From Teredinibacter haidensis (lineage in GTDB: Bacteria > Pseudomonadota > Gammaproteobacteria > Pseudomonadales > Cellvibrionaceae), in NCBI RefSeq assembly GCF_014211975.1, contig NZ_CP060084.1, forward strand, positions 3,421,001 through 3,485,000: a stretch of DNA of 64,000 nt, written 5' to 3'. Each line of letters begins with the position of its first letter. Within the stretch, counting starts at the first letter, position 1. Below are positions 17,539 through 27,102 of the stretch, piece by piece. The notes beneath the pieces were generated by a model that saw only the letters and a list, made by a program, of their open reading frames with translations, did not search any database and was not told the DNA's origin. A program made the position numbers and the translations under genes.

Positions 17539-19368
17539 CTACACTTCCCCCAAAAAACCACCCGACTGCCGCGCCCAAAGCTGAGCGTATAAGCCCTGCT
17601 TTTCTAACAGCTCCCGGTGAGAACCCTGCTCGACAATACGCCCCTCCTCCAACACAATAAGACGATCCAATGCCGCGATTGTCGAAAGCCGGTGAGCGAT
17701 GGCAATAACGGTTTTTCCTTGCATTAATGTGTAGAGATTTTCCTGAATGGCCGCTTCAACTTCTGAATCCAAGGCCGAGGTGGCTTCATCCATAATCAAA
17801 ATAGGAGCGTCTTTTAGCAGTACGCGCGCAATAGCGATACGCTGGCGCTGACCGCCCGACAGTTTAATACCGCGTTCACCCACGTGGGCGTCGTAGCCAC
17901 TGCGCCCTTTGGGGTCAGTCAACTCCGCAATAAACTCCTCGGCTTTTGCCTGCTCCGCCGCATGAATCATTGACGCCTCACTGGCATCAGGTCGGCCATA
18001 GACCAGATTATCCCGCACCGATCGGTGTAACAGGGAGGTATCCTGAGTAACGACTCCAATTTTTTCACGTAAACTTTCCTGTGTAACTTTAGCAACATTC
18101 TGTTCATCAACAAAAATATTACCTGCTTCCACGTCGAAAAAACGCAGCAACAAATTCACCAGTGTCGATTTACCTGCACCCGAACGACCAACAAATCCGA
18201 TTTTCTCGCCCGGTTTAATATCCAACGAAAAGTTTTCAATTACACCACGACCTTTCCCGTAGTGGAAAGACACATCCTTAAAACTGATGCGTCCGCGACT
18301 CACCTGTAGCGGCTGCGCCTGCTCTTCATCCATAACTTCCTGTGGCTGCGCCACGGTATTCATGCCATCGCGCGCCGTACCGATACTTTCAAACAAGCTG
18401 TATATCTCCCACATAATCCACTGGGACATACCGTGCATACGCAGCACCAGAGCAATAGCTGCGGCAATCGTTCCAGCGCTTGTTTCTCCCTTTGTCCACA
18501 ACCAAATCGATAGCGAAGCAACGGAGAAAATGGCGAAGACATTTAACACCCACAGCGACATCCCCAACGACGTCGCCAACCGCATTTGCGGATAGACCGT
18601 CGTTAAAAACTGCCCCATCCCTTCGCGGGCATAGTCGGCTTCCCTTCGTGAATGAGAAAACAATTTTACGGTGGAAATATTGGTATAGGTATCCACAATA
18701 CGGCCCGTCATTTCCGAGCGCGCATTTGCTTGGTTCGAAGAGATGCTTTCCAGCTTGGGCAGGAAATATCTCATAATAGCCATATACAGAAATAGCCATA
18801 CAACAAAAGGGCTCGCCAGACGAAGATCCAACGCTGCAACCAGCACAATGACACTGCCAAAATAGACAGCCACATAAACGACCACATCCAGAAGCTTCAT
18901 CACGGTTTCGCGAACGGCTAAAGCGGTTTGCATAACTTTGGTTGCCACTCGGCCAGCAAATTCATTTTGGTAAAAGGCATAGCTCTGCCCCAATAAATAC
19001 CGATGAGCCATCCAGCGAATAGTCATAGGGTAATTGCCCAGAAGGGTCTGATGCATTACCGTGGAGTGAATAAAAACGGTTATAGGTAATACGACCAATA
19101 GCACGAGCGCCATCAGCAACATCGCCCCACCTTTCTCCTGCAATAGGGTCTCTGGCGTATATAGTGAAAACCAATCCACCAACTCGCCCATAAAACCAAC
19201 CAGCAAGACTTCAAGCACCGCAGTTAGCGCCGCAGTCACCGCCAAAATAATCAGGTAGACTTCACAGCCACGGGTGTAATGCAGTAAAAATGCAAACAAA
19301 GTATTAGGTGGCTGCAGAGGCTCTTGAGCAGGAAACGGTTTAATCAACTTTTCAAAAAATTTGTACAT
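17539..19368 (-). CDS. ABC exporter, fused membrane and ATPase domains
   Basis: This 609-residue half-transporter has six membrane helices in its first 330 residues. The nucleotide-binding domain carries Walker A G-R-S-G-A-G-K-S-T, the signature L-S-G-G-Q-R-Q-R, Walker B I-L-I-M-D-E-A-T and the H-R-L-S-T switch His. The start is set at 19368 (M-Y-K-F-F-E-K-L); the in-frame extension up to 19419 looks untranslated. It belongs to the MsbA/multidrug exporter class and would work as a homodimer pumping a lipid or hydrophobic compound out of the cytoplasm. Nothing nearby points to a specific substrate. Confidence 0.88.
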   Translation of the reverse strand: MYKFFEKLIKPFPAQEPLQPPNTLFAFLLHYTRGCEVYLIILAVTAALTAVLEVLLVGFMGELVDWFSLYTPETLLQEKGGAMLLMALVLLVVLPITVFIHSTVMHQTLLGNYPMTIRWMAHRYLLGQSYAFYQNEFAGRVATKVMQTALAVRETVMKLLDVVVYVAVYFGSVIVLVAALDLRLASPFVVWLFLYMAIMRYFLPKLESISSNQANARSEMTGRIVDTYTNISTVKLFSHSRREADYAREGMGQFLTTVYPQMRLATSLGMSLWVLNVFAIFSVASLSIWLWTKGETSAGTIAAAIALVLRMHGMSQWIMWEIYSLFESIGTARDGMNTVAQPQEVMDEEQAQPLQVSRGRISFKDVSFHYGKGRGVIENFSLDIKPGEKIGFVGRSGAGKSTLVNLLLRFFDVEAGNIFVDEQNVAKVTQESLREKIGVVTQDTSLLHRSVRDNLVYGRPDASEASMIHAAEQAKAEEFIAELTDPKGRSGYDAHVGERGIKLSGGQRQRIAIARVLLKDAPILIMDEATSALDSEVEAAIQENLYTLMQGKTVIAIAHRLSTIAALDRLIVLEEGRIVEQGSHRELLEKQGLYAQLWARQSGGFLGEV

Positions 19369-19553
19369 GTAATTCTCGATTGCATAGCTTGGGTTAAACG
19401 TAGTGAAACCCAACAACACTATTTAGGGTGCTCCGAAGCAACTAAGCTAGGTCGACCAGCTTTGGCGGGGACAAAAACCGGACTCGACTTGATCCGGTAT
19501 AACATTATTACGCTGCTATAATAGCGCGGCACCATTCATTACCCGGTAACTCA

Positions 19554-19961
19554 ATGATCTCTACACTTCATATTTCTGTGTCCGGCCAAGGCCTGCACAG
19601 CTTTACGCCGAAAGTTACTGCGCTAGTCACCAAAGCTCAGCTGCGCGAAGGCCTTTGTACACTGTTTGTACAGCATACATCTGCCAGCCTGCTGATCCAG
19701 GAGAACTACGACCCATCCGCCCAGCATGATCTAGAACGATGGTTAAATCGCCTGGTGCCCGAACGGGACCCACTCTATACACACACGCTGGAAGGAGATG
19801 ACGATATGCCCGCGCATATAAAATCAGCTCTTACCGCCACCAGTATTTCCATTCCCATAGTTGATAGGCAGTTGGCACTGGGTAGCTGGCAAGGTATTTA
19901 TTTGTGGGAACATCGCCGTATGGCGGGTTCCCGCAAAGTGATTGTGCATATAGGCGAATAG
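19554..19961 (+). CDS. yjbQ: YjbQ/UPF0047 family protein
   Basis: The 135-residue protein carries the family hallmarks V-Q-H-T-S-A-S-L-L-I-Q-E-N, the H-T-L-E-G-D-D-D-M-P-A-H-I-K-S motif and the terminal L-W-E-H-R segment. These compact metal-binding proteins have been reported to show weak thiamine-phosphate synthase activity, but their physiological role is unsettled. The gene ends one base before the YgjP-type metallopeptidase gene, so the two are probably co-transcribed. Confidence 0.9.
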   Translation: MISTLHISVSGQGLHSFTPKVTALVTKAQLREGLCTLFVQHTSASLLIQENYDPSAQHDLERWLNRLVPERDPLYTHTLEGDDDMPAHIKSALTATSISIPIVDRQLALGSWQGIYLWEHRRMAGSRKVIVHIGE

Positions 19962-19962
19962 C

Positions 19963-20694
19963 ATGGCCATATTTCGACGTCGATCCACAAGAGCGCAACG
20001 CAAAAGCAAGATGTGTATAGCCGGGCTAGATATAGCCGTTACCCGCAAGACAATGAAGTATTTGCGCTTGAAGATCAGCCCACCGGATGGCGCAGTGAGT
20101 ATTTCGGTTCCCCATGCTACCAGCAATGCCAATATCGAAGCCATGGTGCGTGAGCGGCTTGTATGGATTAAAGAGCAACGGCAGAATATCCGCTCGCGCC
20201 CTTCGGTACCAGAGCCCCAGATCACAACCGGAGAATGTTATTCCCTTTGGGGGCAAACGTACTCGCTTGAAATAAAGCTAAGTGCAAGTAGAATCCCGGC
20301 GCAACATATAGAGAACAAAATCGTTTTATACTGTCGGGCGGACGATAACCTTGAACAAAGACGCCTGATACTAGAATCTTTCTATCGCCAGCAACTTCAA
20401 CAAGTATTACCCGAGCTGGCGGAAAACTGGCAAGTCCAAGTAAAAAAAAGGGCTCAGTTCTGGGGGATTAAAAAAATGAAAACCCGCTGGGGAAGCTGTA
20501 ACACCCAGCGGGCCAGAATCTGGATAAATCTGGAACTCGCCAAGTACCCTCGTGAATGCCTGGAGTATGTGGTGGTACACGAACTGGTGCACTTATACGA
20601 AGCCAATCACAGCCACCGGTTTTACGCACTGCTGGATAAGTTTATGCCAGGCTGGGAGAAATGGCACAGGCACTTGAAACACGGAGAACTGTGA
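19963..20694 (+). CDS. YgjP-type (DUF45, SprT-like) metallopeptidase
   Basis: This 243-residue protein contains the complete zinc motif H-E-L-V-H-L-Y-E-A-N-H-S-H-R-F near residue 205. It is preceded by the family's W-G-I-K-K-M-K-T-R-W-G-S-C-N segment. Members are cytosolic proteins predicted to be zinc peptidases, sometimes found beside restriction or DNA-processing genes, with no firmly assigned substrate. It starts one base after yjbQ. The extreme N-terminus (about 20 basic residues) is variable, and the real start could be the internal Met17. Confidence 0.88.
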   Translation: MAIFRRRSTRAQRKSKMCIAGLDIAVTRKTMKYLRLKISPPDGAVSISVPHATSNANIEAMVRERLVWIKEQRQNIRSRPSVPEPQITTGECYSLWGQTYSLEIKLSASRIPAQHIENKIVLYCRADDNLEQRRLILESFYRQQLQQVLPELAENWQVQVKKRAQFWGIKKMKTRWGSCNTQRARIWINLELAKYPRECLEYVVVHELVHLYEANHSHRFYALLDKFMPGWEKWHRHLKHGEL

Positions 20695-20764
20695 CAAGTA
20701 GCCAATAGCACAAAGGGTGTTCATGCTATAAAGTAGATTATTTACATGCCATTGAGGATTCACA

Positions 20765-23194
20765 ATGTCCACGGCCAAGACCACTGCACATGATGCGCGC
20801 TTTAACTTGTTGCTAACGGGAGAAATTCTCGACGGCTACGATACCGCGCAGGTGCAATCCTGGCTTGCCCAAACGCTTAAAGTCCCCTATTCCACAGCTG
20901 GCACCCTATTGATCGGCACCAGTAAGTGCCTTAAAAAACAACTGTCTAAAATAGATGCCACCAAATACCGTCATCTATTCGAATCCCATGGCGTTGGCAT
21001 TCGGCTACAGCAAATTCAATCGCCCGTTAAAAAAGCCATTAATGATCAGCCACCCATCGCCCCGGCAAAGGATCAAACCGCGCCGCTATCCACTTCGTTT
21101 CTTCGCGTGCCTGTCAGCTCACAGCCATCGGTGGCATTGCAGTTTTCTGCAATTCTCAGCTCGCTGTTAGCGTTGCTTACCACCTCACTGGGCTATATGC
21201 TCGCCTGCTTTCTTCTTTTATGGTTCACCACCAACCGTATTCTTGCCCTTATTCTCGACAGTGATTCAAGTACTACCGCGATCATTGTTTTTCACATTAT
21301 TCCCGCTCTTGTGGCCACGGCCTGCCTATTAATGCTTTTACGGATTGTGTTCGCACGAGCAACAGCGCCTCCCGGGAAATGCCTAATCGACAACAACGAA
21401 CAGGCTAAGCTACTCCAGTTTATCCGTGAGATATACGAACTATTGGGCGCTGAGCCGCCAACACAGATTTATCTTAACCACGATGTTCGGTGCAGCAGCA
21501 CATACTCCTGCGATTTGGCACACCCACTATCTGGCCACAGAGAACTCACTATCGGCGTTCCATTATTCACGGCATTAAACAGCCGTCAGCTCGCCGGTCT
21601 TATTGCACACGAAGCGGCTCGTTTAAAACATCCCGCCAAGGCATTGATCCAGAGCGCGCATCACTGGCTGTATCAACAACTGCTTTCAGTGAGCGAACAC
21701 ACAGACAACTGGTCACAATTGGCAGAAACCAAAGCACACGGCGCCGAAAGTAGAATCCAGCATTTATCGGCTTACCTGATGATACAGGCGCTGCATGCGA
21801 GTTCAGTGATATTGCGGCCTTTTTCCCTGCTGTATAAAATCAGCGGTCGTTACGCCACACAGCTACAAACGTTAGTTGCCGACCATTACGCCACTTCACT
21901 TATCGGTTCCCGTGAATTGGCGGAGACTTTCACCCAGATACATGTGACAAACCACTGTTTTCACCAAGCCTACGAAAAGGTGTTTGGCAGCCTTGGCGTT
22001 GTACACCTTGTCGATAACTTGCCAGCACTCACCAAACACTTCGTAACAAATATTGATCAAAAAGCACTGAAGCTGCTTGCCGATGAAGTAAATCAAGGGC
22101 GAACACGAAAACAGCATGATTACCCTACCGATAGGACGCGAATTATTGCTGCGGAAGATCTAGACCTAAGCGGTACCGAATCCCAAAACCTACCGGCATC
22201 GGATTTATTGGAAAAGAGCCACGCGCTATTCCGGCAGGCGACCCGGGTTTACTACCAGAATCAAGACCTCACCTTTAGCACGGCGGATTTAGTCGACGTT
22301 AAAAAACTCTCCTCTCTTGCACAAAAGGATCAGTTGCGTGACCAGCTCAGCACGCATTACTTTAACCAGTGGTTTAATAGCCACAGCTACTGGCGCATCC
22401 CACCCCCAGAGCAGATTAAAAATTTAAACAAGGCCGAACGCATTGCACTGCTAAATGAAAACATTGCCCGTATTCGTCACGCCACCCCTGATTACCTGCA
22501 ACTAATCGAAAGTGAAGAATCGAAAGAGGAGGAGTTTGTCCATTTTTCTGCCGCCAACGAAATTCGTAAAGCCGGTTACCGCTTTACCCCAGAAGAACTG
22601 AAACTGCTACCGCAACAGATAGAACATTTTCAGACTCACTACAATAAAGTGAAATTCAATTATCAATCCCGGCAAAAACGTATGCAGCGATTTTTTGAGC
22701 TGATGGGCACCCGACTTTTTCTCGGCATCGCCCTTCATCCACAAGCGGTACAACGACAACGGGGCGTTAGCCTTTTACAAATGCTGGTTAGCCTGCACAA
22801 CCATCATCAGCGACTGCACTCGCTGCGCATTCGAGTTGGCTCACTACCCATTTTGATCGCACGTATCTCCGGGAAAAAAGAAACGGCATTATTGAAAAAA
22901 GTTAACCGTGTCACGCGAGATATTGGTGATTTTTGCGCATCGGCTCTGGCCACCTTTGACAACCATCACTGGGGGTTTCAGGATGATTTCACTACATTGG
23001 CCCAGTTTGTTCAGGCACATGTAAAACAGGAGTTTGATCACGAAAATGCACAACCGCTAGAATCAATCGATTATTACTGCGAAATTACCCATGGAATGAA
23101 TGAGGCCAATCGAATGATAAACAATCAACTGGCACTCATTGCAAGAGATGCAGAACAAGCAAACAATATAACGCCCGTTAGGCTGACGAGCTAA
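20765..23194 (+). CDS. Membrane-anchored M48-like protein with degenerate zinc site
   Basis: The 809-residue protein has an N-terminal domain of about 85 residues (F-N-L-L-L-T-G-E-I-L-D-G-Y) of a type fused to many gammaproteobacterial membrane proteins. Two membrane segments (about 128-165 and 175-200) precede an M48 peptidase-like region. At the zinc site the usual H-E-x-x-H reads H-E-A-A-R (near residue 283), and the later E-x-x-A-D reads T-L-V-A-D. Two of three metal ligands are therefore missing. The C-terminal 350 residues are helical and highly charged. It is best read as a pseudopeptidase or scaffold. It is separated by 70 bases from the YgjP-type gene. Confidence 0.72.
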   Translation: MSTAKTTAHDARFNLLLTGEILDGYDTAQVQSWLAQTLKVPYSTAGTLLIGTSKCLKKQLSKIDATKYRHLFESHGVGIRLQQIQSPVKKAINDQPPIAPAKDQTAPLSTSFLRVPVSSQPSVALQFSAILSSLLALLTTSLGYMLACFLLLWFTTNRILALILDSDSSTTAIIVFHIIPALVATACLLMLLRIVFARATAPPGKCLIDNNEQAKLLQFIREIYELLGAEPPTQIYLNHDVRCSSTYSCDLAHPLSGHRELTIGVPLFTALNSRQLAGLIAHEAARLKHPAKALIQSAHHWLYQQLLSVSEHTDNWSQLAETKAHGAESRIQHLSAYLMIQALHASSVILRPFSLLYKISGRYATQLQTLVADHYATSLIGSRELAETFTQIHVTNHCFHQAYEKVFGSLGVVHLVDNLPALTKHFVTNIDQKALKLLADEVNQGRTRKQHDYPTDRTRIIAAEDLDLSGTESQNLPASDLLEKSHALFRQATRVYYQNQDLTFSTADLVDVKKLSSLAQKDQLRDQLSTHYFNQWFNSHSYWRIPPPEQIKNLNKAERIALLNENIARIRHATPDYLQLIESEESKEEEFVHFSAANEIRKAGYRFTPEELKLLPQQIEHFQTHYNKVKFNYQSRQKRMQRFFELMGTRLFLGIALHPQAVQRQRGVSLLQMLVSLHNHHQRLHSLRIRVGSLPILIARISGKKETALLKKVNRVTRDIGDFCASALATFDNHHWGFQDDFTTLAQFVQAHVKQEFDHENAQPLESIDYYCEITHGMNEANRMINNQLALIARDAEQANNITPVRLTS

Positions 23195-23203
23195 AGTACT
23201 GAG

Positions 23204-23551
23204 TTACACAGCCTGGCCGCGAATAAAATCCCGGTATAGCGGGCACCACTGCTGAGCGGCCTCTACGCTGTTTAGAATATCTATATTCCAGCACAGATCG
23301 TCAGCGAGAAACTTGTACCAGGCTACCAGGGCATTCCCCGTTGGATCGGGGTTTACCAGCGAAGCCATTTTGGCGTAGGGACATATTTTACTGATAGGCC
23401 TCAAGCAGGCGACTAAGGCTTTAATTTCTTGCGGTGTTGCCTCCATTTTGGTCACACACGACCAATCCGATAAAATGAAACGCACCCGATCAAAGCGAAT
23501 ATCGCCACTTTTATGCAAGGCACCATTAATCAGCTCCTGGCCTGTCACCAT
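23204..23551 (-). CDS. STAS/SpoIIAA-like small protein, start uncertain
   Basis: The 115-residue frame from the ATG at 23551 has the strand-helix pattern of SpoIIAA-like proteins: F-I-L-S-D-W, an M-E-A-T-P-Q-E-I-K-A-L helix and A-A-Q-Q-W-C near the end. The frame is open for about 20 codons upstream (to the TGA at 23613-23615). Those codons encode plausible first strands (Y-W-L-Y-S-S-Q-L-L-V-T-S-Y-T-G), but they have no ATG, GTG or TTG. Either the start is non-standard (ATT) or the 5' end has been damaged beside a GATTACT repeat. The gene is convergent with the M48-like gene. Function is unknown. Confidence 0.55.
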   Translation of the reverse strand: MVTGQELINGALHKSGDIRFDRVRFILSDWSCVTKMEATPQEIKALVACLRPISKICPYAKMASLVNPDPTGNALVAWYKFLADDLCWNIDILNSVEAAQQWCPLYRDFIRGQAV

Positions 23552-23729
23552 TCCGGTATAACTGGTAACCAGTAGCTGGCTGCTGTAAAGCCAATAATCA
23601 GTAATCAGTAATCACATAAATCTCGATTGAAAAAGCTCTATTGAATTTAGTCTCTCCAGAGCGTTGCTTCAAGCTGGTAGCTAACTCAAATGCGGCTTAT
23701 GCTATTTCAATTAAACCGTAAGGATTTTT

Positions 23730-25511
23730 ATGCGCGGACAAAAAACCGATGTTGCTTTCGCCGACGTTAACTGGAAGGCTTTGCATACTCTTATTCCCTA
23801 CCTGCTGGAATACCCCGGGAGGATCGCGTTAGCCCTACTGTGCCTCATCGGTGCAAAGGTCGCCTCGGTAGGCCTGCCATTTGTACTGAAACATATTGTG
23901 GATCACCTCGATACCAGTAGTGCTGCGGCCGAATTGGCTACCGTACCCCTGGCGCTATTGGTGGCCTACGGTTTGGTACGCTTCGCCAATGTCCTGTTTG
24001 GCGAGCTGCGCGACACCCTGTTCGGGCGTATTACCGAACGAGCCATGCGCCGTGTGGGGCTAAAAGTTTTCCGCCACTTACATTCCCTCGACCTCGATTT
24101 TCACCTTAATCGTCGTACCGGTGGCTTGTCGCGCGATATAGAGCGGGGCATACACGGCATTAGCTTTCTGATGCGCTTTATGGTGTTTAATATTGTTCCA
24201 ACCCTGCTGGAAATTGCCCTCGTGGCAGGGTTGTTACTGATTAACTATCACGCAGGTTTTGCCTTAATCATACTGGCGGCGGTTGTCTCCTACGTTGGCT
24301 GGTCGGTATTCGCCACCGAGTGGCGTACACGCTTTATTCGTATGGCCAACACGGCAGAGTCGGCAACTAGTACACGGGCGGTCGACAGCCTAATCAACTA
24401 CGAAACCGTGAAATATTTCACCAATGAAGAGTACGAGGCCCAGCAGTACGATCTCGACCTTGCCGATTGGGAGCGAGCCAAGCGCAAAAACCGTCTAACA
24501 CTGTTTGCACTCAATGGCGGACAGGCCTTTATTATCGCAGCTTCCATGGCCTCCGCGATGATTCTTGCTGCCTACGATGTCGCTCAGCAGCGCATGACGC
24601 TCGGTGATTTTGTATTGATCAACGCCTTTATGATGCAGATTTTCATGCCACTGAATATGCTCGGTTTTGTCTACCGTGAAATGAAAGGTTCCATGGCCAA
24701 CATCGAAAAAATGTTCACTCTTTTGGATCGACAACCGGGCGTAAAAGACTGTAAAGATGCCCCCGAAATATGCGTGTTACGGGGTGAAATTGAATTCTGT
24801 AATGTACACTTCCACTACCAGCCAGAACGCCCCATCCTGCGCGGCGTAAGCTTTAAAATCGGCGTTCATGAAAAGGTCGCAATCGTCGGTGCCAGCGGTG
24901 CCGGTAAATCCACCATTCTGAAACTGCTATTTCGCTTCTACGACACCACTAGTGGTGACATTTTGATAGATGACCAGAATATCAGCCACTATAGCCAGGC
25001 CTCTCTGCGCCACGCCGTTGGAGTGGTGCCACAGGACACCATTCTATTTAACACCAGCATTCAGGAAAATATTCGCTACGGCCGTATTGACGCCAGCGAT
25101 GAAGACGTTGCGCAGGCCATTCGCCTAGCACACTTGGATGAGTTTATAGGCGCCCTACCCAAAGGTGCTCAAACCCTGGTAGGCGAACGCGGCCTGAAAC
25201 TCTCTGGAGGTGAAAAACAACGCGTCGCCATTGCCCGAACCATTCTCAAACAACCACCGATACTCGTTTTTGACGAAGCGACCTCGTCGCTGGACAGCAA
25301 ATCGGAAAAAAGTATTTTGCTGGCTCTGGAAGAGATCGCCCAGCACCAAACAAGTCTCGCGATTGCCCACCGCTTATCAACAATTGTGAATGCGGACAAA
25401 ATTCTGGTGCTCGATAAGGGTACAATTATTGAGCAGGGAACCCACACGCAGCTGCTCGCTTTGGGTGGTAAATACGCACAGTTATGGCAGCTACAATTAC
25501 AAACCGAATAA
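23730..25511 (+). CDS. ABC exporter of the Atm1/HMT1 type
   Basis: The 593-residue half-transporter has six membrane helices followed by an ATPase domain with G-A-S-G-A-G-K-S-T, L-S-G-G-E-K-Q-R, I-L-V-F-D-E-A-T and H-R-L-S-T. The segment L-D-F-H-L-N-R-R-T-G-G-L-S-R-D-I-E-R-G near residue 125 is diagnostic of the Atm1/HMT1 branch, whose members export glutathione-linked metals or iron-sulfur precursors. It stands as a single gene, with a SixA-like phosphatase gene 54 bases downstream. The substrate assignment is inference from the family. Confidence 0.9.
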   Translation: MRGQKTDVAFADVNWKALHTLIPYLLEYPGRIALALLCLIGAKVASVGLPFVLKHIVDHLDTSSAAAELATVPLALLVAYGLVRFANVLFGELRDTLFGRITERAMRRVGLKVFRHLHSLDLDFHLNRRTGGLSRDIERGIHGISFLMRFMVFNIVPTLLEIALVAGLLLINYHAGFALIILAAVVSYVGWSVFATEWRTRFIRMANTAESATSTRAVDSLINYETVKYFTNEEYEAQQYDLDLADWERAKRKNRLTLFALNGGQAFIIAASMASAMILAAYDVAQQRMTLGDFVLINAFMMQIFMPLNMLGFVYREMKGSMANIEKMFTLLDRQPGVKDCKDAPEICVLRGEIEFCNVHFHYQPERPILRGVSFKIGVHEKVAIVGASGAGKSTILKLLFRFYDTTSGDILIDDQNISHYSQASLRHAVGVVPQDTILFNTSIQENIRYGRIDASDEDVAQAIRLAHLDEFIGALPKGAQTLVGERGLKLSGGEKQRVAIARTILKQPPILVFDEATSSLDSKSEKSILLALEEIAQHQTSLAIAHRLSTIVNADKILVLDKGTIIEQGTHTQLLALGGKYAQLWQLQLQTE

Positions 25512-25565
25512 AAACGCTCTTACATAAGACTTTACTGATAACTATTTCGCACGGAAGCTGCATAC

Positions 25566-26135
25566 ATGCAAAAGACCAAAACGCTCTACCTTGTTCGCCA
25601 CGCCAAATCTTTATGGAGCGATCCACCGCTTAGCGACAGAGAAAGGCCGCTGAACAAACGCGGGGAGCGCAACGCTCCCTTGATGGCGAAACGCTTAGCG
25701 GAGCATATTCAACAAGCGGACGGTCAATTTCCGCTGCCGCAAAAAATCGTCTCCAGCCCCGCCCGGCGGGCACTGGCAACAGCACGTATTTTCGCCGCGC
25801 AACTCAACCTACCCGAGACACAAGTCTATATGGAGGAGTGCCTTTACTTTAAGGGACTGTGCTCAATACTGGATAGAATTATAAAAGAGGATGACGACAG
25901 CGAAGCGATTATGCTGGTGGGCCACAACCCCGATATTACAGAACTGCACAATCATCTGAGTGGTATACAGGTCGAAAAAATGCCCACTTGCGCCATTACC
26001 ACGCTGCACTTTCAATGCGAACACTGGCGCCAGCTGACACAAGGCAGTGGTAGCCTGGTGGACTTCGACTACCCTAAAAAAATCTCGAGCCAACCGCCAA
26101 ACTCGTGTAGCGAGCCAGCTATCAAATACCTCTAG
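25566..26135 (+). CDS. SixA-like histidine phosphatase
   Basis: This 189-residue protein belongs to the phosphoglycerate-mutase-like histidine phosphatases: L-V-R-H-A-K-S at residues 8-14 provides the catalytic His, S-S-P-A-R-R-A the second Arg, and V-G-H-N-P-D-I the second His. SixA dephosphorylates phosphohistidine on signalling phosphotransfer domains in E. coli. Here the target is unknown and no phosphotransfer protein is nearby. It may be co-transcribed with the Atm1-type exporter. Confidence 0.85.
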   Translation: MQKTKTLYLVRHAKSLWSDPPLSDRERPLNKRGERNAPLMAKRLAEHIQQADGQFPLPQKIVSSPARRALATARIFAAQLNLPETQVYMEECLYFKGLCSILDRIIKEDDDSEAIMLVGHNPDITELHNHLSGIQVEKMPTCAITTLHFQCEHWRQLTQGSGSLVDFDYPKKISSQPPNSCSEPAIKYL

Positions 26136-26667
26136 ACGACAGCGTAAAAATGTCAACCTGACCCCATTTTGCGAGCACTAAACCTGAGAGGTTGCTCACT
26201 GTCGGGATCTTACTCCGTCGACGCCCCAGGCAGACAATGCATACACCAATTAACGCACAACCATCAAAACTTAAGACGTTTTCGTTATTTTAAAGATAAA
26301 ACCCCAAATTTATCGGATAGATGGAAGAGACGCCAACTTTCTAAAATTATATACTTTCAGCCTAGAGACTAGTGGTTACAAAGAATGAACAACAAGCGAT
26401 CATACTTTGACAATCACGCCAATCATGTGAACCAGTCCTGCTTATTAGATAATATTTTCATAATTGAAAACTATTAATTAGCAAAAAAACATATAAAAAA
26501 TATCGTTAAAAAAACAGTCAGGCGTAATTTCATTGTATGGACGCGCGAGGAAAAACAGGGAATCATTAAAAGCTAAGTCAGAAAAACGGTATCAGAGCGC
26601 CAAATACCAGGTATGTTTTGTGCGGGATAAACAGGTTTTCACAATCTTTTTTTTAAAGGATCCGAAA
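26136..26667. other. AT-rich intergenic region upstream of the minor-pilin operon
   Basis: These 532 bases contain no convincing gene. The stretch AACCTGACCCCATTTTGCG at 26154-26172 resembles ends seen at many degenerate gammaproteobacterial repeat elements, so an old insertion scar is possible. The 3' half, around 26390-26530, is strongly AT-rich and is the likely promoter zone for pilE. The open frame that could extend pilE upstream to 26533 is not protein-like. Confidence 0.45.
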
Positions 26668-27102
26668 ATGCTGACGAATCTCGTTACCAACAACCCAAAA
26701 AGCGGCCAGAACAGCGGCTTTAGCTTGATCGAGCTACTAATTGCTTTAGCAATTGCCGCCATCATTACCAGTATCGCCCTCCCCTCTTATACAAACTTTG
26801 TCGAACGCAGCAAAATGCGGACGGCCCAGGCAGACTTGGTCGCTTTAACCGTCAATATTGAAAATGAATACCAACGCACACTGGTTTATCCCTCTATTGC
26901 CGATAGCGTCGACCTGTCGAGTCGTTACACCGGCTGGAACCCGACATCCGATGACTTCGACTATTCTGCTGTCTCGGCAGCCACCGGTTACACCATTACC
27001 GCCACCGGGAAAAACTCCCTCGCAGGCTGCACCCTCACCGTCAACGCCAATAACGCCCGCACGGCCACAGGCTGCCCCCAAAGCTCCGGGGACTGGATAT
27101 GA
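26668..27102 (+). CDS. pilE: Type IV minor pilin, PilE type
   Basis: The 144-residue prepilin has a short leader ending S-G before F-S-L-I-E-L-L-I-A-L-A-I-A-A-I-I, with Glu at position +5. This is the PilD cleavage and methylation site. The C-terminal globular domain has a C-x(n)-C disulfide pair near the end (T-G-C-P). AAAGGA lies seven to eight bases before the ATG at 26668, which supports this start over the upstream extension. It is the first gene of five overlapping minor-pilin genes and would prime assembly at the pilus tip. Confidence 0.88.
   Translation: MLTNLVTNNPKSGQNSGFSLIELLIALAIAAIITSIALPSYTNFVERSKMRTAQADLVALTVNIENEYQRTLVYPSIADSVDLSSRYTGWNPTSDDFDYSAVSAATGYTITATGKNSLAGCTLTVNANNARTATGCPQSSGDWI

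Noticed and set aside
17036..17561. Two short minus-strand frames (17036-17251, 17355-17561)
   Set aside because: They have no ribosome binding site; the second crosses a G10 tract and a hairpin and runs into the 3' end of the ABC gene. Not protein-like.
26169..26372. 67-codon plus-strand frame upstream of pilE
   Set aside because: Random-looking composition, no start signal; better read as intergenic sequence.
26533..26667. Upstream extension of the pilE frame
   Set aside because: A 45-residue basic extension would put the prepilin leader deep inside the protein, whereas the ATG at 26668 has a good binding site and gives a normal leader.
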